The notes below the pieces were generated by a model, which searched no databases, was not told the DNA's origin, and worked only from the letters and a program-made list of their open reading frames with translations. Position numbers and translations under genes: made by a program. Below are positions 48,521 to 56,593 of a stretch of 64,000 nt of DNA, piece after piece. How positions within the stretch are numbered: the first letter of the stretch is position 1; the number at the start of each line of letters is the position of its first letter. Origin of the DNA: Streptomyces sp. CB02923 (GTDB lineage Bacteria; Actinomycetota; Actinomycetes; Streptomycetales; Streptomycetaceae); assembly GCF_001905005.1 (NCBI RefSeq), contig NZ_LWKZ01000023.1:372001-436000 (forward strand). Direction: 5' to 3'.

Positions 48521-49702
48521 TCACCGGCCCCGGTTCCCCGACTTCCCGAACCAGTCGAGGCAGAGCACCAGCGCGTCGTCCATCGACTCCGCGTCGCGGT
48601 ATTCGGTCAGGTCGCGCAGGACGGCCCGGGGGACGCTCGCCGCGGGGAGCAGGCTGGTGGCGTGGATCGCGCGGGCGAGGGCGTGCTCGCCGTACTCCTC
48701 GCCCGGCGGCGAGACCGCCGCGTACACCCCGTCGCTGACGAAGATGAGCCGGTCGCCGGGGAGGACCTCGAACTCCTGGACCACGTACTGCGTCTCCTCG
48801 AACATGCCGAGCGGCAGCTGCGGTTCGAGAGCGACGCGGTCGATGGTCCGGCCCCGGCGCCGCCACAGCTGCGGGGAGCCGGCGTCCACGACCTCCACCC
48901 GGCCGGTGGCGAGTTCGAAGCGCAGCAGCAGCGTCGAGACGTAGGCGGAGCCGCGGTACTGACCGTAGAGGGCCTGGTCGGCGAGGGCGGCCTGGTCCGC
49001 GATGCCGATGCCGGCGCGGCGGGCGTTGCGCAGCGCGTTGACGGCGAGGTGGGAGAGGACCGACGCCTCGACGCCCGTGCCCATGCCGTTGGTGACGGCG
49101 AGGGTCAGCTCGTCCGCGTCCGAGGCCCAGTCGTAGTTGTCGCCGTGGATGGCGTAGGCCGGCTCCAGCTGGGCGCCGATGGCGTACTCCTCGGCCGTGC
49201 AGGCGCGCGCGGGCAGCAGCTGCCACTGCATCTCGGCGGCGAGGGTGAGCCGGGTCGTACGGCGGGCCCGCTGGTAGACGTCGGTGTCCCGCTCGGCGAC
49301 GAGGATCTCGTGGCCGAGCAGGTCCGCGGCGTGGGCCAGGTCGTCGGCGGTGCCGGGCAGGTTGCGCTCGGCGGGCAGCCGGACGGTCAGGATGCCGAGG
49401 CGTTCGCCGCGGACCGTCACCGGCAGGTGGTGGTCGACGGCGCTGTCGTGCCGGACCTGCCGCTCGTGCCGTTCCTGACTGCCGAAGGCGCGTCCCTCCG
49501 GGGTGTTGGAGATGGACAGCGCGCCCGCGGAGTCCTCGCCGAGCGAGGAGAACGGCCTGAGCACCGTGCCGCCGTAGTCCGCGAGGAACAGGTGCACGGA
49601 CGTGGCTCCGCAGGCCGCGGTGAGCGCTGCGCGCAGCGCGTCGACCAAGGCGTGCGGCGCCGCTGCGCGGACTGCTCTTTCCACATCACAGCTCAGGGTC
49701 AC
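48521..49702 (-). CDS. PP2C/SpoIIE-type serine phosphatase with GAF-like domain
   Basis: A 393-residue protein: a GAF-like N-terminal half (LVDALRAALTAACGATSVHL ... LGILTVRLPAE) and a SpoIIE/PP2C domain from ~160. Metal-site motifs are HGDNYDWASD, FVSDGVYAAV and SMDDALVLCL; the central motif reads VTNGMGTGVEA, with Asn where most family members have Asp. This variation seems typical of a Streptomyces subgroup. It probably dephosphorylates an anti-sigma-factor antagonist such as the RsbV-like protein encoded nearby. GTG 49702 faces the MarR gene divergently. Confidence 0.85.
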   Translation of the reverse strand: MTLSCDVERAVRAAAPHALVDALRAALTAACGATSVHLFLADYGGTVLRPFSSLGEDSAGALSISNTPEGRAFGSQERHERQVRHDSAVDHHLPVTVRGERLGILTVRLPAERNLPGTADDLAHAADLLGHEILVAERDTDVYQRARRTTRLTLAAEMQWQLLPARACTAEEYAIGAQLEPAYAIHGDNYDWASDADELTLAVTNGMGTGVEASVLSHLAVNALRNARRAGIGIADQAALADQALYGQYRGSAYVSTLLLRFELATGRVEVVDAGSPQLWRRRGRTIDRVALEPQLPLGMFEETQYVVQEFEVLPGDRLIFVSDGVYAAVSPPGEEYGEHALARAIHATSLLPAASVPRAVLRDLTEYRDAESMDDALVLCLDWFGKSGNRGR

Positions 49703-49783
49703 GATCTCTCAAACATTCTTATTCCGGTGGATTTCGACATGGCCGGGCTGACGTGGGCGGCCGGAGGGTGACAGAGTGGTCGT

Positions 49784-50308
49784 GTGTCCCGTTTCCCCGG
49801 TCAGTCGCACCCACGCGAGCAGGTGACCGAGGCCACCCTTGCCGCCTCCGAGTTGCTGGAGGTCCTGTGGGGTCGCGGTCAGGAGACGGCACGCTCGGCG
49901 CAGGTCTCGCCGTCCCAGTTGCGGGCTCTTCTGGTGATCGAGGAACACGAGGGTACTAACCTTCGCGCGCTCGCCGACGAACTCGGCTCGCGACCGCCCG
50001 CGGTGAGTCGTCTCTGCGACCGTCTGGAGGCGATGGGCCTGGCCGAGCGGTGTCAGAGCGCGACGAGCCGGCGGGAGGTGGAGCTGCGGCTGAGTCTGCG
50101 CGGGCGGGCGTTCCTGGAGGAGTACCGGGCGGCCCGTACCGGTGAGGTCGCGGCCATCGTGGCGCGCATGGATCCGGCGCAGGTCGCCGCTCTGGCGTCG
50201 GGGCTGGCCGCGTTCCGCAGGGCGGCCTCCTTGCACCGTACGGCCAAGGACGGCCACGCGGGCGTCGGCCGCCGCACTTTCGGCGCGGACAGCGCGGACA
50301 GTGCGTGA
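49784..50308 (+). CDS. MarR-family transcriptional regulator
   Basis: A 174-residue winged-helix regulator. The DNA-binding core is LRALLVIEEHEGTNLRALAD and ELGSRPPAVSRLCDRLEAMG with the wing around RREVELRLSLRGRAFLEE. GTG 49784 is the only start that fits the frame. In this signalling cluster it could control the RsbV-like gene just downstream, whose promoter region has an ATTGTTGCC/GGCAACAAT inverted repeat. The ligand is unknown. Confidence 0.88.
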   Translation: MSRFPGQSHPREQVTEATLAASELLEVLWGRGQETARSAQVSPSQLRALLVIEEHEGTNLRALADELGSRPPAVSRLCDRLEAMGLAERCQSATSRREVELRLSLRGRAFLEEYRAARTGEVAAIVARMDPAQVAALASGLAAFRRAASLHRTAKDGHAGVGRRTFGADSADSA

Positions 50309-50380
50309 TGTCATTCAGGCTCCGCTTCTCGATCCGAAGTCACTCCGAGCAGAGCCGCGTTGCTCAGTGATGGGGACAAG

Positions 50381-50432
50381 ATTGTTGCCTTTCTGGAATA
50401 TTGTCAAACGGCAACAATCACTTCTATTGTTG
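50381..50432. promoter_or_regulatory. ATTGTTGCC/GGCAACAAT inverted repeat plus third ATTGTTG
   Basis: Perfect 9-bp arms at 50381-50389 and 50410-50418 enclose 20 nt, and a further ATTGTTG lies at 50426-50432. The stretch is unusually AT-rich for this genome and lies between marR and the RsbV-like gene, fitting a MarR-type operator and promoter. Confidence 0.6.
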
Positions 50433-50479
50433 ATCATCCGAACCGGCCGGACGGGAGTCCGGATCCGGCCACCGATCCC

Positions 50480-50908
50480 ATGACCGCCCTGAGGATGACC
50501 GTGCAGCCACAGCCCAGCGCAGACCGGCCGACGCAGGTCGTGGTGCGGGAGGGCCACCGTGCCGAGGGCGCGGTGGTCGTCACCGTCACCGGCCCGCTCG
50601 ACATCGACACCGTCGCACCACTGGAAGAGGCCCTGCGCGCGGCGGGCGACGCCACGGACGGACCCGCGGCGGACGCCGACGCGCGACCGGTGGTCGTAAA
50701 CCTCTCCGAGGTGGACTTCGCGGACTCCACGACCGTCAACGTGCTGCTCCAGCAGCACGCCGCACTGGGCAGGCGGCTGCGCCTGGCCGCCCCTTCGCCC
50801 GGCCTGCGGCGGCTCTTCGAGCTGACCGGCCTCGAAGGGGTGCTCCCGCTGTACGAGACGGTGCCGGAAGCGGTGGCGGCCGACGGCGTGGCGAGCGCGG
50901 GGAAGTAA
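50480..50908 (+). CDS. STAS-domain anti-sigma factor antagonist (RsbV-like)
   Basis: A 142-residue protein with a STAS domain: VVVTVTGPLDIDTVAPLEEA, then VVVNLSEVDFADSTTVNVLL with the Ser expected to be phosphorylated in DFADST, then LRLAAPSPGLRRLFELTGLE. It should bind an anti-sigma kinase when unphosphorylated and release a sigma factor. The RsbW-like kinase at 51.5 kb and the SpoIIE phosphatases nearby are likely partners. ATG 50480 is used; ATG 50495 is possible, and both ribosome-binding sites are weak. Confidence 0.87.
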   Translation: MTALRMTVQPQPSADRPTQVVVREGHRAEGAVVVTVTGPLDIDTVAPLEEALRAAGDATDGPAADADARPVVVNLSEVDFADSTTVNVLLQQHAALGRRLRLAAPSPGLRRLFELTGLEGVLPLYETVPEAVAADGVASAGK

Positions 50909-51493
50909 CCCCGCGCTCCGGCGCCGGGCTCCGGGGGGCCGCCCGGTCTCGGTCCCGGGGTCCGGGGGTGTCCGCCCGGTCTCGGCCCGCAGCGGCGGTC
51001 TCCGCGAGATACCGGAATTCACCGGGGTACGCCCGCGTGCCGGACGCTCTCCGTCGTTTTCCGGGCGATGCGGTCCTGGGCTTTCACCTCTGTGAGTTCC
51101 GCCACGAAGTTATTCTCCGCCCCCGGCACCGACAGCTGCCAGGCGAAATGCGGTCCGCACGCTCCAGCGGCGAGCACGACATGGCGTATTCCTCCTTGAT
51201 CTCGTGAAGGGGCGCGGAGGGACACCCGCCCCCGCGGCCGCGCACGGCCGTATTCGCGGGTACCCCGGTTTCCCGGCCGGTCCCGTCGCCGGGCGGCCCG
51301 AAATTTTTCCGGTACCCCGGCACGGAACGGGTACGCGGTCTGTGGGCAGCGCTTGCGAGCACTCCGCCGAGGCCGGATACCACCCCATGAGGAACGCCCG
51401 ATTCCCTATGTGTCAGGGTGATTGCTCCGTGGATTGGCGGGAAAGCTGCCTACTTGTACGCCTTACGGTCCAACGGGAAACGAGGTGAGCCCG
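50909..51493. other. 585-bp region between RsbV-like and RsbW-like genes
   Basis: No large gene is supported. It contains one possible short minus-strand ORF with an excellent ribosome-binding site (51084-51182) and a repeated GGTACCCCGG (about 51260 and 51311). The rest is GC-rich with no clear feature. Confidence 0.5.
51084..51182 (-). CDS. possible 32-codon Cys/Arg-rich peptide
   Basis: ATG 51182 follows AAGGAGGAA at 8-nt spacing, one of the best ribosome-binding sites in the window, and encodes a short peptide (SCSPLERADRISPGSCRCRG and RRITSWRNSQR). A second frame from GTG 51177 to 51019 would give 52 residues with more normal codon use but too distant a site. No homologue is recognised. 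Confidence 0.3.
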   Translation of the reverse strand: MSCSPLERADRISPGSCRCRGRRITSWRNSQR

Positions 51494-51931
51494 ATGAGCA
51501 GCGCCACAGCCCCGCACAGGGTTTCCGCTGCGCCCTCGCTGGTGGTGACGCTGGAGAACTGCCCCGAAGCGGCAGCCGTCGCACGGGATGTCGCCGGTGA
51601 CTTCCTGAAAGGACTGGGACCGCCGCCGGACCGGGACGCCGCCGACGCCGTCGTCCTGGTCGTCTCCGAACTCGTCACCAACGCCGTCCGGCACACCCGT
51701 ACCCGCAGCTGCACCCTGAGCCTGGCCGCAGGCCCCGGCGCCGTGACGGTCGGTGTGACCGACTCCAGCCCCGTGCCGCCGTGCGAGCGCAATCCGGACG
51801 TACGCGGCGAGGGCGGCGGCTTCGGCTGGCCGATGGTCCGCCGCCTCGCCGTCTCCACCTCCGTGGAGACCTTCCCCCAGGGCAAGACCGTCAGCGCGGT
51901 CGTCGCCCGGCGGAGCAGCCGCTCAGCGTGA
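51494..51931 (+). CDS. RsbW-like anti-sigma factor / serine kinase
   Basis: A 145-residue GHKL ATPase-domain protein. Motifs are the N-box VSELVTNAVRHTR, a G1 box VTDSSPVPP (Asp kept, Gly lost) and the G2 box GEGGGFGWPMVRRLAV. This variant pattern is usual for the many Streptomyces RsbW-like regulators. It should hold a sigma factor or phosphorylate a STAS antagonist; the RsbV-like protein 590 bp upstream and the sigma factor at 56.6 kb are natural candidates. ATG 51494 has GAGGTGAG upstream. It overlaps the convergent phosphatase gene by 9 nt. Confidence 0.87.
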   Translation: MSSATAPHRVSAAPSLVVTLENCPEAAAVARDVAGDFLKGLGPPPDRDAADAVVLVVSELVTNAVRHTRTRSCTLSLAAGPGAVTVGVTDSSPVPPCERNPDVRGEGGGFGWPMVRRLAVSTSVETFPQGKTVSAVVARRSSRSA

Positions 51932-53545
51932 GCGCGGCGACGGCCGGACCGCCAGCGCGAGCGTGTCGTCGGAGTGCAGGATGACGGTGTGCATGTCCTC
52001 GGCGATGGCGCCGGGGATCTCCCCGACCGGCCGGTTCCGGTGCTGCCGGGCGCTCTCGGCCAGCCGCTGTTCGCCCTCCCGGGGATCGCGGCGGCTCTCG
52101 GTCAGCCCGTCGGTGTAGAGGACGAGCAGGTCACCCTCGTCCAGCTTCGAGTGCAGCAGGCGCTCGCTGCCGGGGAACGGATAACCCACCCCGCGCCCCC
52201 GGACCTCCAGATACTCCTCCCCTCCCGCGGCCCGCACGACCAGCGCCGGGGGGTGGCTGCCGTTGGCGAGCAGGAGGTCCCCGCTGACCGGGTCGATCCG
52301 GGCCAGCAGCACCGTGGCCATCAGCTCCGGGTCGAGCGGCGAGAGGATCTCGTCCGTCCGGGCCACGATGGACTTCAGCGGGTGGCCCTCCAGAGCGAGC
52401 GTCCGCACGGCGTGCGTGACGTTCAGCGCACTGCGCGTACTGCGTACGCCGTGGCCGAGCGCGTCGACGACGGTGATGTGCACCGTGCCGTCCGGCAGTG
52501 TGAACCAGTCGTAGAAGTCGCCGCCGGTGGGCGCGTCGGTACCGGCCGGCGCGTAGTGGACGGCGAGCTCCAGCCCGTCCACCGCGATCGGCGGCGGGCG
52601 CAGTGCGTCCTCCAGCTCGCGCAGGATGTGGCCGTGGGCCGTGCGCAGCTGTTCGTCGCGCTCCTCCAGCTGGACGTACAGGGCCAGTACGCCGCTGTTC
52701 GTCTCGGCCAGTTCGTGCGTCAGCCGGCGCTGGTCCGCGGCGAGGGAGTCCACCCGGGTCAGGGCGACCCGCAGTTCCTCCTCCAGGAGGCGGTTCTCGG
52801 TGGCCGGATCGGTCGCCGAGCCGTCCCCGTTGCCGTCGGACGGGCCCGTCGGCAGGGGCGCGGCGCCGCTGCCGGGCCGTCGGCCGTTGCCGCCCGCCGT
52901 GTCGTTGCCCGGCAGCCGCCCCGGCGGGATCCGGACCTCCGGGGTCCCGGCCGGGAGCGGTACGTGCCAGGTGGCGGCGTCGGGCGACACCTCGGCGGGG
53001 AGCAGCAGCCTGGCACCGGAGGGCGGTGCGAGCACGGGGGCGGGGGCGCGCAGGGTGACGGCCAGGAAACCGGCCCCCGCGGGGGAGCCGTCGGCGGTAC
53101 CCGCGGCGTCGCGGGCAGCGGCGGACGGGGTGCTCCGGGTGTCGCCGCCCGCGGCGTCCCCGCTGCCCGTGCGGGCCCCGGGGACTCCGGCAGCCGTCCC
53201 GTCTCCGTCCGTTCGTCCGGAACCGTTCCCGTCGGGGAAAGCGCCGTCCCGGGAACCGGCACCCGGCTCCCCGGCGTCCTGAGGACCGGCCGCGGTTCCG
53301 GCGGCGCTCCCCGGCGCCCCGCCGGAACCCGCGTCCGCGGAACCGGCAGCGGAGGAACGATCCGCCGCACCCCTGCGGGCCGACTCCAGCGTGACTCCGT
53401 ACCCGGCACGTATCGCCGTGTCGGCCAGCGTGCTCACGGACAGCACGAGTCGCGCCCGGGTCTCGACGGGCAGGGCGTTGGCCGCGCCCAGCCGACGGAC
53501 GGCGTGGCGCAGCGCCGGCAGCGCATGGAAGGTGTGGCGTCTCAC
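51923..53545 (-). CDS. SpoIIE-type phosphatase with low-complexity insert (RsbU-like)
   Basis: A 540-residue protein. Residues 1-60 (FHALPALRHAVRRLGAANAL, RLVLSVSTLADTAIRAGYG) resemble the start of a GHKL ATPase domain. They are interrupted by ~110 residues of Gly/Ala/Ser/Asp-rich low complexity before GFLAVTLRAPAPVL. A coiled coil follows (LLEEELRVALTRVDSLAADQ), then a SpoIIE phosphatase with intact motifs TGGDFYDWFTL, VVDALGHGVRS, LYTDGLTES and HSDDTLALAV. It should dephosphorylate STAS antagonists. GTG 53545 overlaps the upstream gene by 4 nt; it is last in the stressosome-like operon. Confidence 0.87.
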   Translation of the reverse strand: MRRHTFHALPALRHAVRRLGAANALPVETRARLVLSVSTLADTAIRAGYGVTLESARRGAADRSSAAGSADAGSGGAPGSAAGTAAGPQDAGEPGAGSRDGAFPDGNGSGRTDGDGTAAGVPGARTGSGDAAGGDTRSTPSAAARDAAGTADGSPAGAGFLAVTLRAPAPVLAPPSGARLLLPAEVSPDAATWHVPLPAGTPEVRIPPGRLPGNDTAGGNGRRPGSGAAPLPTGPSDGNGDGSATDPATENRLLEEELRVALTRVDSLAADQRRLTHELAETNSGVLALYVQLEERDEQLRTAHGHILRELEDALRPPPIAVDGLELAVHYAPAGTDAPTGGDFYDWFTLPDGTVHITVVDALGHGVRSTRSALNVTHAVRTLALEGHPLKSIVARTDEILSPLDPELMATVLLARIDPVSGDLLLANGSHPPALVVRAAGGEEYLEVRGRGVGYPFPGSERLLHSKLDEGDLLVLYTDGLTESRRDPREGEQRLAESARQHRNRPVGEIPGAIAEDMHTVILHSDDTLALAVRPSPRSR

Positions 53546-54570
53546 GAGAGTCTCTGGTGGAGGTTGGCGGTGAATACGGTCGCGTCGTCCCGGCTGCGGC
53601 GGTGGCCGTGCGCGAGGGCCGGGGCCAGCAGCGGCGCGGGCAGCCGGATGAGGAAGGGGTCCGGGCTGTACGCCCAGCGGTGGTCGATGCCGTCGGTGTG
53701 CATCAGGGCGGTGAAGTGGGGCTCCCACGGCATGTCGCGGACCAGCGGCTGCGGCATCTCCAGCCCCGCCACGCCGGGCTGGCCGGTCAGGCGGTTCTGG
53801 ACGTCCTGCCGCGTGAGCGTCAGGCACCGTATGTTGCCGATGCCGCAGTACTGGGCCCGTCCGGCGTGCAGCCGCAGCAGCCCGACGGCCGCGCCCCGGC
53901 TGCGCCGCAGGGCCCGGTGGACGGTGGTCAGCAGGCCGGGCAGCGGCTGGTCCGGCGCCCTGGCGAAGGTACGCAGCGCGAGCTGCGCCGCCTCGGCCGC
54001 CTGCGGACCGTGCCCGAGGCCGTCGACCACGATCGCGGTCAGCCCCTGCTCGGTCTCGGTCACCGCGCACGCGTCGCCGCTGACCTCCTCCCGCTCGGCG
54101 GGCAGGCAGATCGCGCCGACCGCCCGGCGAGCGGACTCCGCGTCCTCCGGCGGCGTGAGCCGGGCGCAGGCCACGGTGCCGCCGGGCTCGTGGGTACGGA
54201 CGGTGAAACTGGTCGCTATGCGGTTGACTCCGCCGATACCGGCACCGAGCGTGTCGGTCGTCGTGTACCCGTCGGCCAGGCAGCGCCGGAACTCCCGCAT
54301 CCCCGGCCCGCGGTCCGCGGCGACGATCTCCACACCGTTGCCCAGCGGCAGCGCCTGCACGTACAGCGCCCCGTCCACCGCGTGCTTGGCGAGGTTGCTG
54401 CCCAGTTCGGACGCGATCACCGCGGCCTGGTCGGGCAGCGCCCCCTGGAGCCCGCAGCGCTCCGCGACCGACCGCGCGCTCTGTGCGGCGACATGCACGG
54501 CGCTGTAGTGGTCGACGGGGATGTACGCCGTCGGATGCACGGTGGGGATCAGGGTCAACGGTCGGCCCAC
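53542..54570 (-). CDS. GHKL ATPase-PP2C fusion (RsbT/RsbX-like)
   Basis: A 342-residue two-domain protein. Residues 1-140 are an RsbT-like ATPase domain with AAVIASELGSNLAKHA (N-box), VAADRGPGMREF and TLGAGIGGVNRIA. Residues ~160-342 are a PP2C/SpoIIE domain with VSGDACAV, VVDGLGHGPQAAE, MHTDGID and RDDATVF, like the stressosome-resetting phosphatase RsbX. One polypeptide could both phosphorylate and dephosphorylate STAS partners. The start may be GTG 54570 or TTG 54558, which gives a TTGA overlap with rsbT. Confidence 0.88.
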   Translation of the reverse strand: MGRPLTLIPTVHPTAYIPVDHYSAVHVAAQSARSVAERCGLQGALPDQAAVIASELGSNLAKHAVDGALYVQALPLGNGVEIVAADRGPGMREFRRCLADGYTTTDTLGAGIGGVNRIATSFTVRTHEPGGTVACARLTPPEDAESARRAVGAICLPAEREEVSGDACAVTETEQGLTAIVVDGLGHGPQAAEAAQLALRTFARAPDQPLPGLLTTVHRALRRSRGAAVGLLRLHAGRAQYCGIGNIRCLTLTRQDVQNRLTGQPGVAGLEMPQPLVRDMPWEPHFTALMHTDGIDHRWAYSPDPFLIRLPAPLLAPALAHGHRRSRDDATVFTANLHQRLS

Positions 54571-55043
54571 CGCGTCACGGTCACCGTCGTACCGCCGCCC
54601 TCCCGGGTACGGATCTCGAACTCGTCCATCAGGCGCTGCGCGCCGCCCAGCCCGTGTCCGAGACCCGTGCCGGTGGTGTAGCCGTCGGTGAGCGCCGCGT
54701 CGACGTCGGCGATGCCGGGTCCGGCGTCGCCGACGGTCAGCCGCAGGCCCACCGCGCCGGGCCGGGTCGGGTACTCGATCCTGATGGTGCCGCCACCTCC
54801 GTGGATGTAGGCGTTGCGGGCCAGTTCGCTGGCGGCCGTGACCACCCGGGTCTGGTCGACGATGCTGAAGCCCACCGTGAGGGTGGCGTCGCGCACCGCG
54901 TGCCGGATCGCCAGCAGGTCCTGTTCGCTGCGCACGGTGAGCACCGTGGGCCCGGCCGGGAGGCCGGCCTGTTCCGTGCTGTCACCGCTCAGCGTCGTGG
55001 TACCGACGGCGCCGGTACCACCGTATTCACCGGGTCCCTTCAT
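54555..55043 (-). CDS. rsbT: RsbT-like serine kinase
   Basis: A 162-residue GHKL kinase. Motifs are VVTAASELARNAYIHGGGGT (N-box), LTVGDAGPGIADVDAAL (DxGxG) and GLGHGLGGAQRLMDEFEI (G-rich lid). RsbT proteins phosphorylate RsbR and RsbS in stressosomes and then activate a downstream phosphatase. Position right after the RsbS-like gene (17-nt overlap) supports this. The first ~30 residues are a non-conserved extension. ATG 55043 follows AGGAGAGG. Confidence 0.9.
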   Translation of the reverse strand: MKGPGEYGGTGAVGTTTLSGDSTEQAGLPAGPTVLTVRSEQDLLAIRHAVRDATLTVGFSIVDQTRVVTAASELARNAYIHGGGGTIRIEYPTRPGAVGLRLTVGDAGPGIADVDAALTDGYTTGTGLGHGLGGAQRLMDEFEIRTREGGGTTVTVTRWADR

Positions 55044-55437
55044 GCGGTACCTCTCCTGAGGGACGGGGACTCTGATGCCAGCCCAGGGCCGCCATGCCGT
55101 GTTCCGCGTTCAGGGCGGTCTCCACACCGGTCAGGCGCAGTCCCAGTTCGGCCAGGGTCATGGCCACCGGGGGACGCATACCCGCGACGATCACCCGGGC
55201 GCCGAGCAGCCGCGCCATGGTGGTCAGTTCCATCAGCGTCCGCGCCACGAAGGAGTCGATGATCTCCAGACGCGAGATGTCGATGAGCACACCGCGGGCC
55301 CGGTCGGCCGTGATACGGGTGGTCAGTTCCTCGGTGAAGGCCACCACCGTGGCGTCGTCCAGCTCGTTGAGCAGCCCGGTGACCAGGACGTCGCCCAGTC
55401 TGAGGATGGGCACGCCGGCCGTGGGCCGGGCATTCAC
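55027..55437 (-). CDS. rsbS: RsbS-like stressosome STAS protein
   Basis: A 136-residue single STAS domain: PILRLGDVLVTGLLNELDDA, then VLIDISRLEIIDSFVARTLM with the phosphorylatable Ser in IDSF, then RVIVAGMRPPVAMTLAELGL. RsbS proteins form the stressosome core with RsbR and sequester RsbT until phosphorylated. GTG 55437 overlaps the rsbR stop by 4 nt (GTGA). The short C-terminal tail (HQSPRPSGEVPHEGTR) is not conserved. Confidence 0.9.
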   Translation of the reverse strand: MNARPTAGVPILRLGDVLVTGLLNELDDATVVAFTEELTTRITADRARGVLIDISRLEIIDSFVARTLMELTTMARLLGARVIVAGMRPPVAMTLAELGLRLTGVETALNAEHGMAALGWHQSPRPSGEVPHEGTR

Positions 55438-56318
55438 CGGTTCTCCCGCACGCCCGTGGACGTGTGGGTGGAGGCATCTTCGGTGAGTTTGACGGCGGCG
55501 GCCAGCGCGTCGGCGAGGGTGGTGCGGGTCAGGATGGTCGACAGGTCGATGCCGAGCTGGGCGATGGTCTGCGCGATGGACGGCCGGATGCCGCTGATCA
55601 CACAGTCCGCGCCCATCAGCCGTACCGCGTTGACGGTCTGCATCAGGTGCTGGGCGACCGCGGTGTCCACGGTCGGTACCCCGGTGATGTCGATGATGGC
55701 GACCAGCGCCTCGTGCTCCTGGATCGCCTCCAGGAGGTTCTCCATCACCACCTGGGTACGGGTGGTGTCGAGCGTACCGATCAGCGGTACGGCCAGCACC
55801 TGGCGCCACAGGCGGACGACCGGCGTGGACACCTCCAGGAGCTGTCGGCTCTGCCGCCGGATGATCTCCTCGCGGCCCTCCACGTACGTCTCGAAGGAGA
55901 GCGCGCCGGCGCTGTCCAGCAGCCGGTTTATCAGGACGGCGGTGGTGAACAGCTCTTCGGTGTCCCGGGTCTGCCGCTGCACCGCCTCCAGGAGCGCTTC
56001 CTTGAGGGAGAGGATGGCCAGGGACGTGACGGTCGGCATGGCGCCGGCGCGGGCCCTGCGCATGGAGACGTCGATCACGGCCTGGCGCAGCGGCCGGTCG
56101 GTGGCCACCACCCGGTTCGCCGGAACGTCGCTCTCCAGGCCCTGTAGGAGGGCACCGAGCAAGGCGTCGGCTTCCTCCCGAAGTTCGCCCTCGCTGACGA
56201 TGTCGCGCATTTCGTCCTGGGCGAGCTGCAGCTGCACCCAGCGGTCGGAGACGGTGTCGGATTCTGCGCGCAGCGCGCCGATGACACGCTCGCGTGCCGC
56301 GGCCTCGGTGGAACTCAA
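55434..56318 (-). CDS. rsbR: RsbR-like stressosome sensor
   Basis: A 294-residue protein: a helical N-terminal sensor-like domain (ERVIGALRAESDTVSDRWVQ ... ALLEAVQRQTRDTEELFTTA), a linker helix (EEIIRRQSRQLLEVSTPVVR) and a STAS domain (VVMENLLEAIQEHEALVAII, DITGVPTVDTAVAQHLMQTV, DCVISGIRPSIAQTIAQLGI). The Thr in PTVDT and Ser/Thr in SGIRPSIAQT occupy the RsbT phosphorylation positions. TTG 56318 follows AAAGGA at good spacing. It is the first gene of the five-gene operon. Confidence 0.9.
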   Translation of the reverse strand: MSSTEAAARERVIGALRAESDTVSDRWVQLQLAQDEMRDIVSEGELREEADALLGALLQGLESDVPANRVVATDRPLRQAVIDVSMRRARAGAMPTVTSLAILSLKEALLEAVQRQTRDTEELFTTAVLINRLLDSAGALSFETYVEGREEIIRRQSRQLLEVSTPVVRLWRQVLAVPLIGTLDTTRTQVVMENLLEAIQEHEALVAIIDITGVPTVDTAVAQHLMQTVNAVRLMGADCVISGIRPSIAQTIAQLGIDLSTILTRTTLADALAAAVKLTEDASTHTSTGVRENR

Positions 56319-56407
56319 CCCATGGTCCTTTCTAGGTGGTTGGCGGCAGCACAAGCGCGCGGGGTGTGCTGCTCGTGCGGTGCTCGTCCCACCGCACGCG
56401 ATCTTCG

Positions 56408-56421
56408 TTGCCGTCCGGCAA
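56408..56421. promoter_or_regulatory. inverted repeat TTGCCG-TC-CGGCAA upstream of rsbR
   Basis: Perfect 6-bp arms, 90 bp upstream of the rsbR start. The TTGCC/GGCAA halves resemble those of the repeat at 50381-50418, so one regulator might bind both; this is a weak inference. Confidence 0.35.
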
Positions 56422-56554
56422 ATGTTACCGAGAGCAGGACGGGCCATGAAGGCCGGACCACCGTGAGCGCTCTTCGGGACCGCCCCGGCCGATCGTCCGC
56501 CACCTCATGGGCAACTGTTTCCCACTGGCAAGGGTTGAACACCTAAGAGTAGGG

Positions 56555-56566
56555 CAGGTGCACCTG
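56555..56566. promoter_or_regulatory. palindrome CAGGTGCACCTG upstream of sigma factor gene
   Basis: A perfect 12-bp palindrome 28 bp before the GTG start of the sigma factor gene, a position suited to repression or an RNA hairpin at the leader. Confidence 0.35.
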
Positions 56567-56593
56567 ACCGTACGTACTGTGAAGGGTGAAGAC

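Noticed and set aside
48521..49702. Inactive phosphatase because of Asn in VTNGMGTG
   Set aside because: The other metal-site residues are present and this Asn variant seems common in Streptomyces PP2C-like regulators, so loss of activity is not a safe claim.
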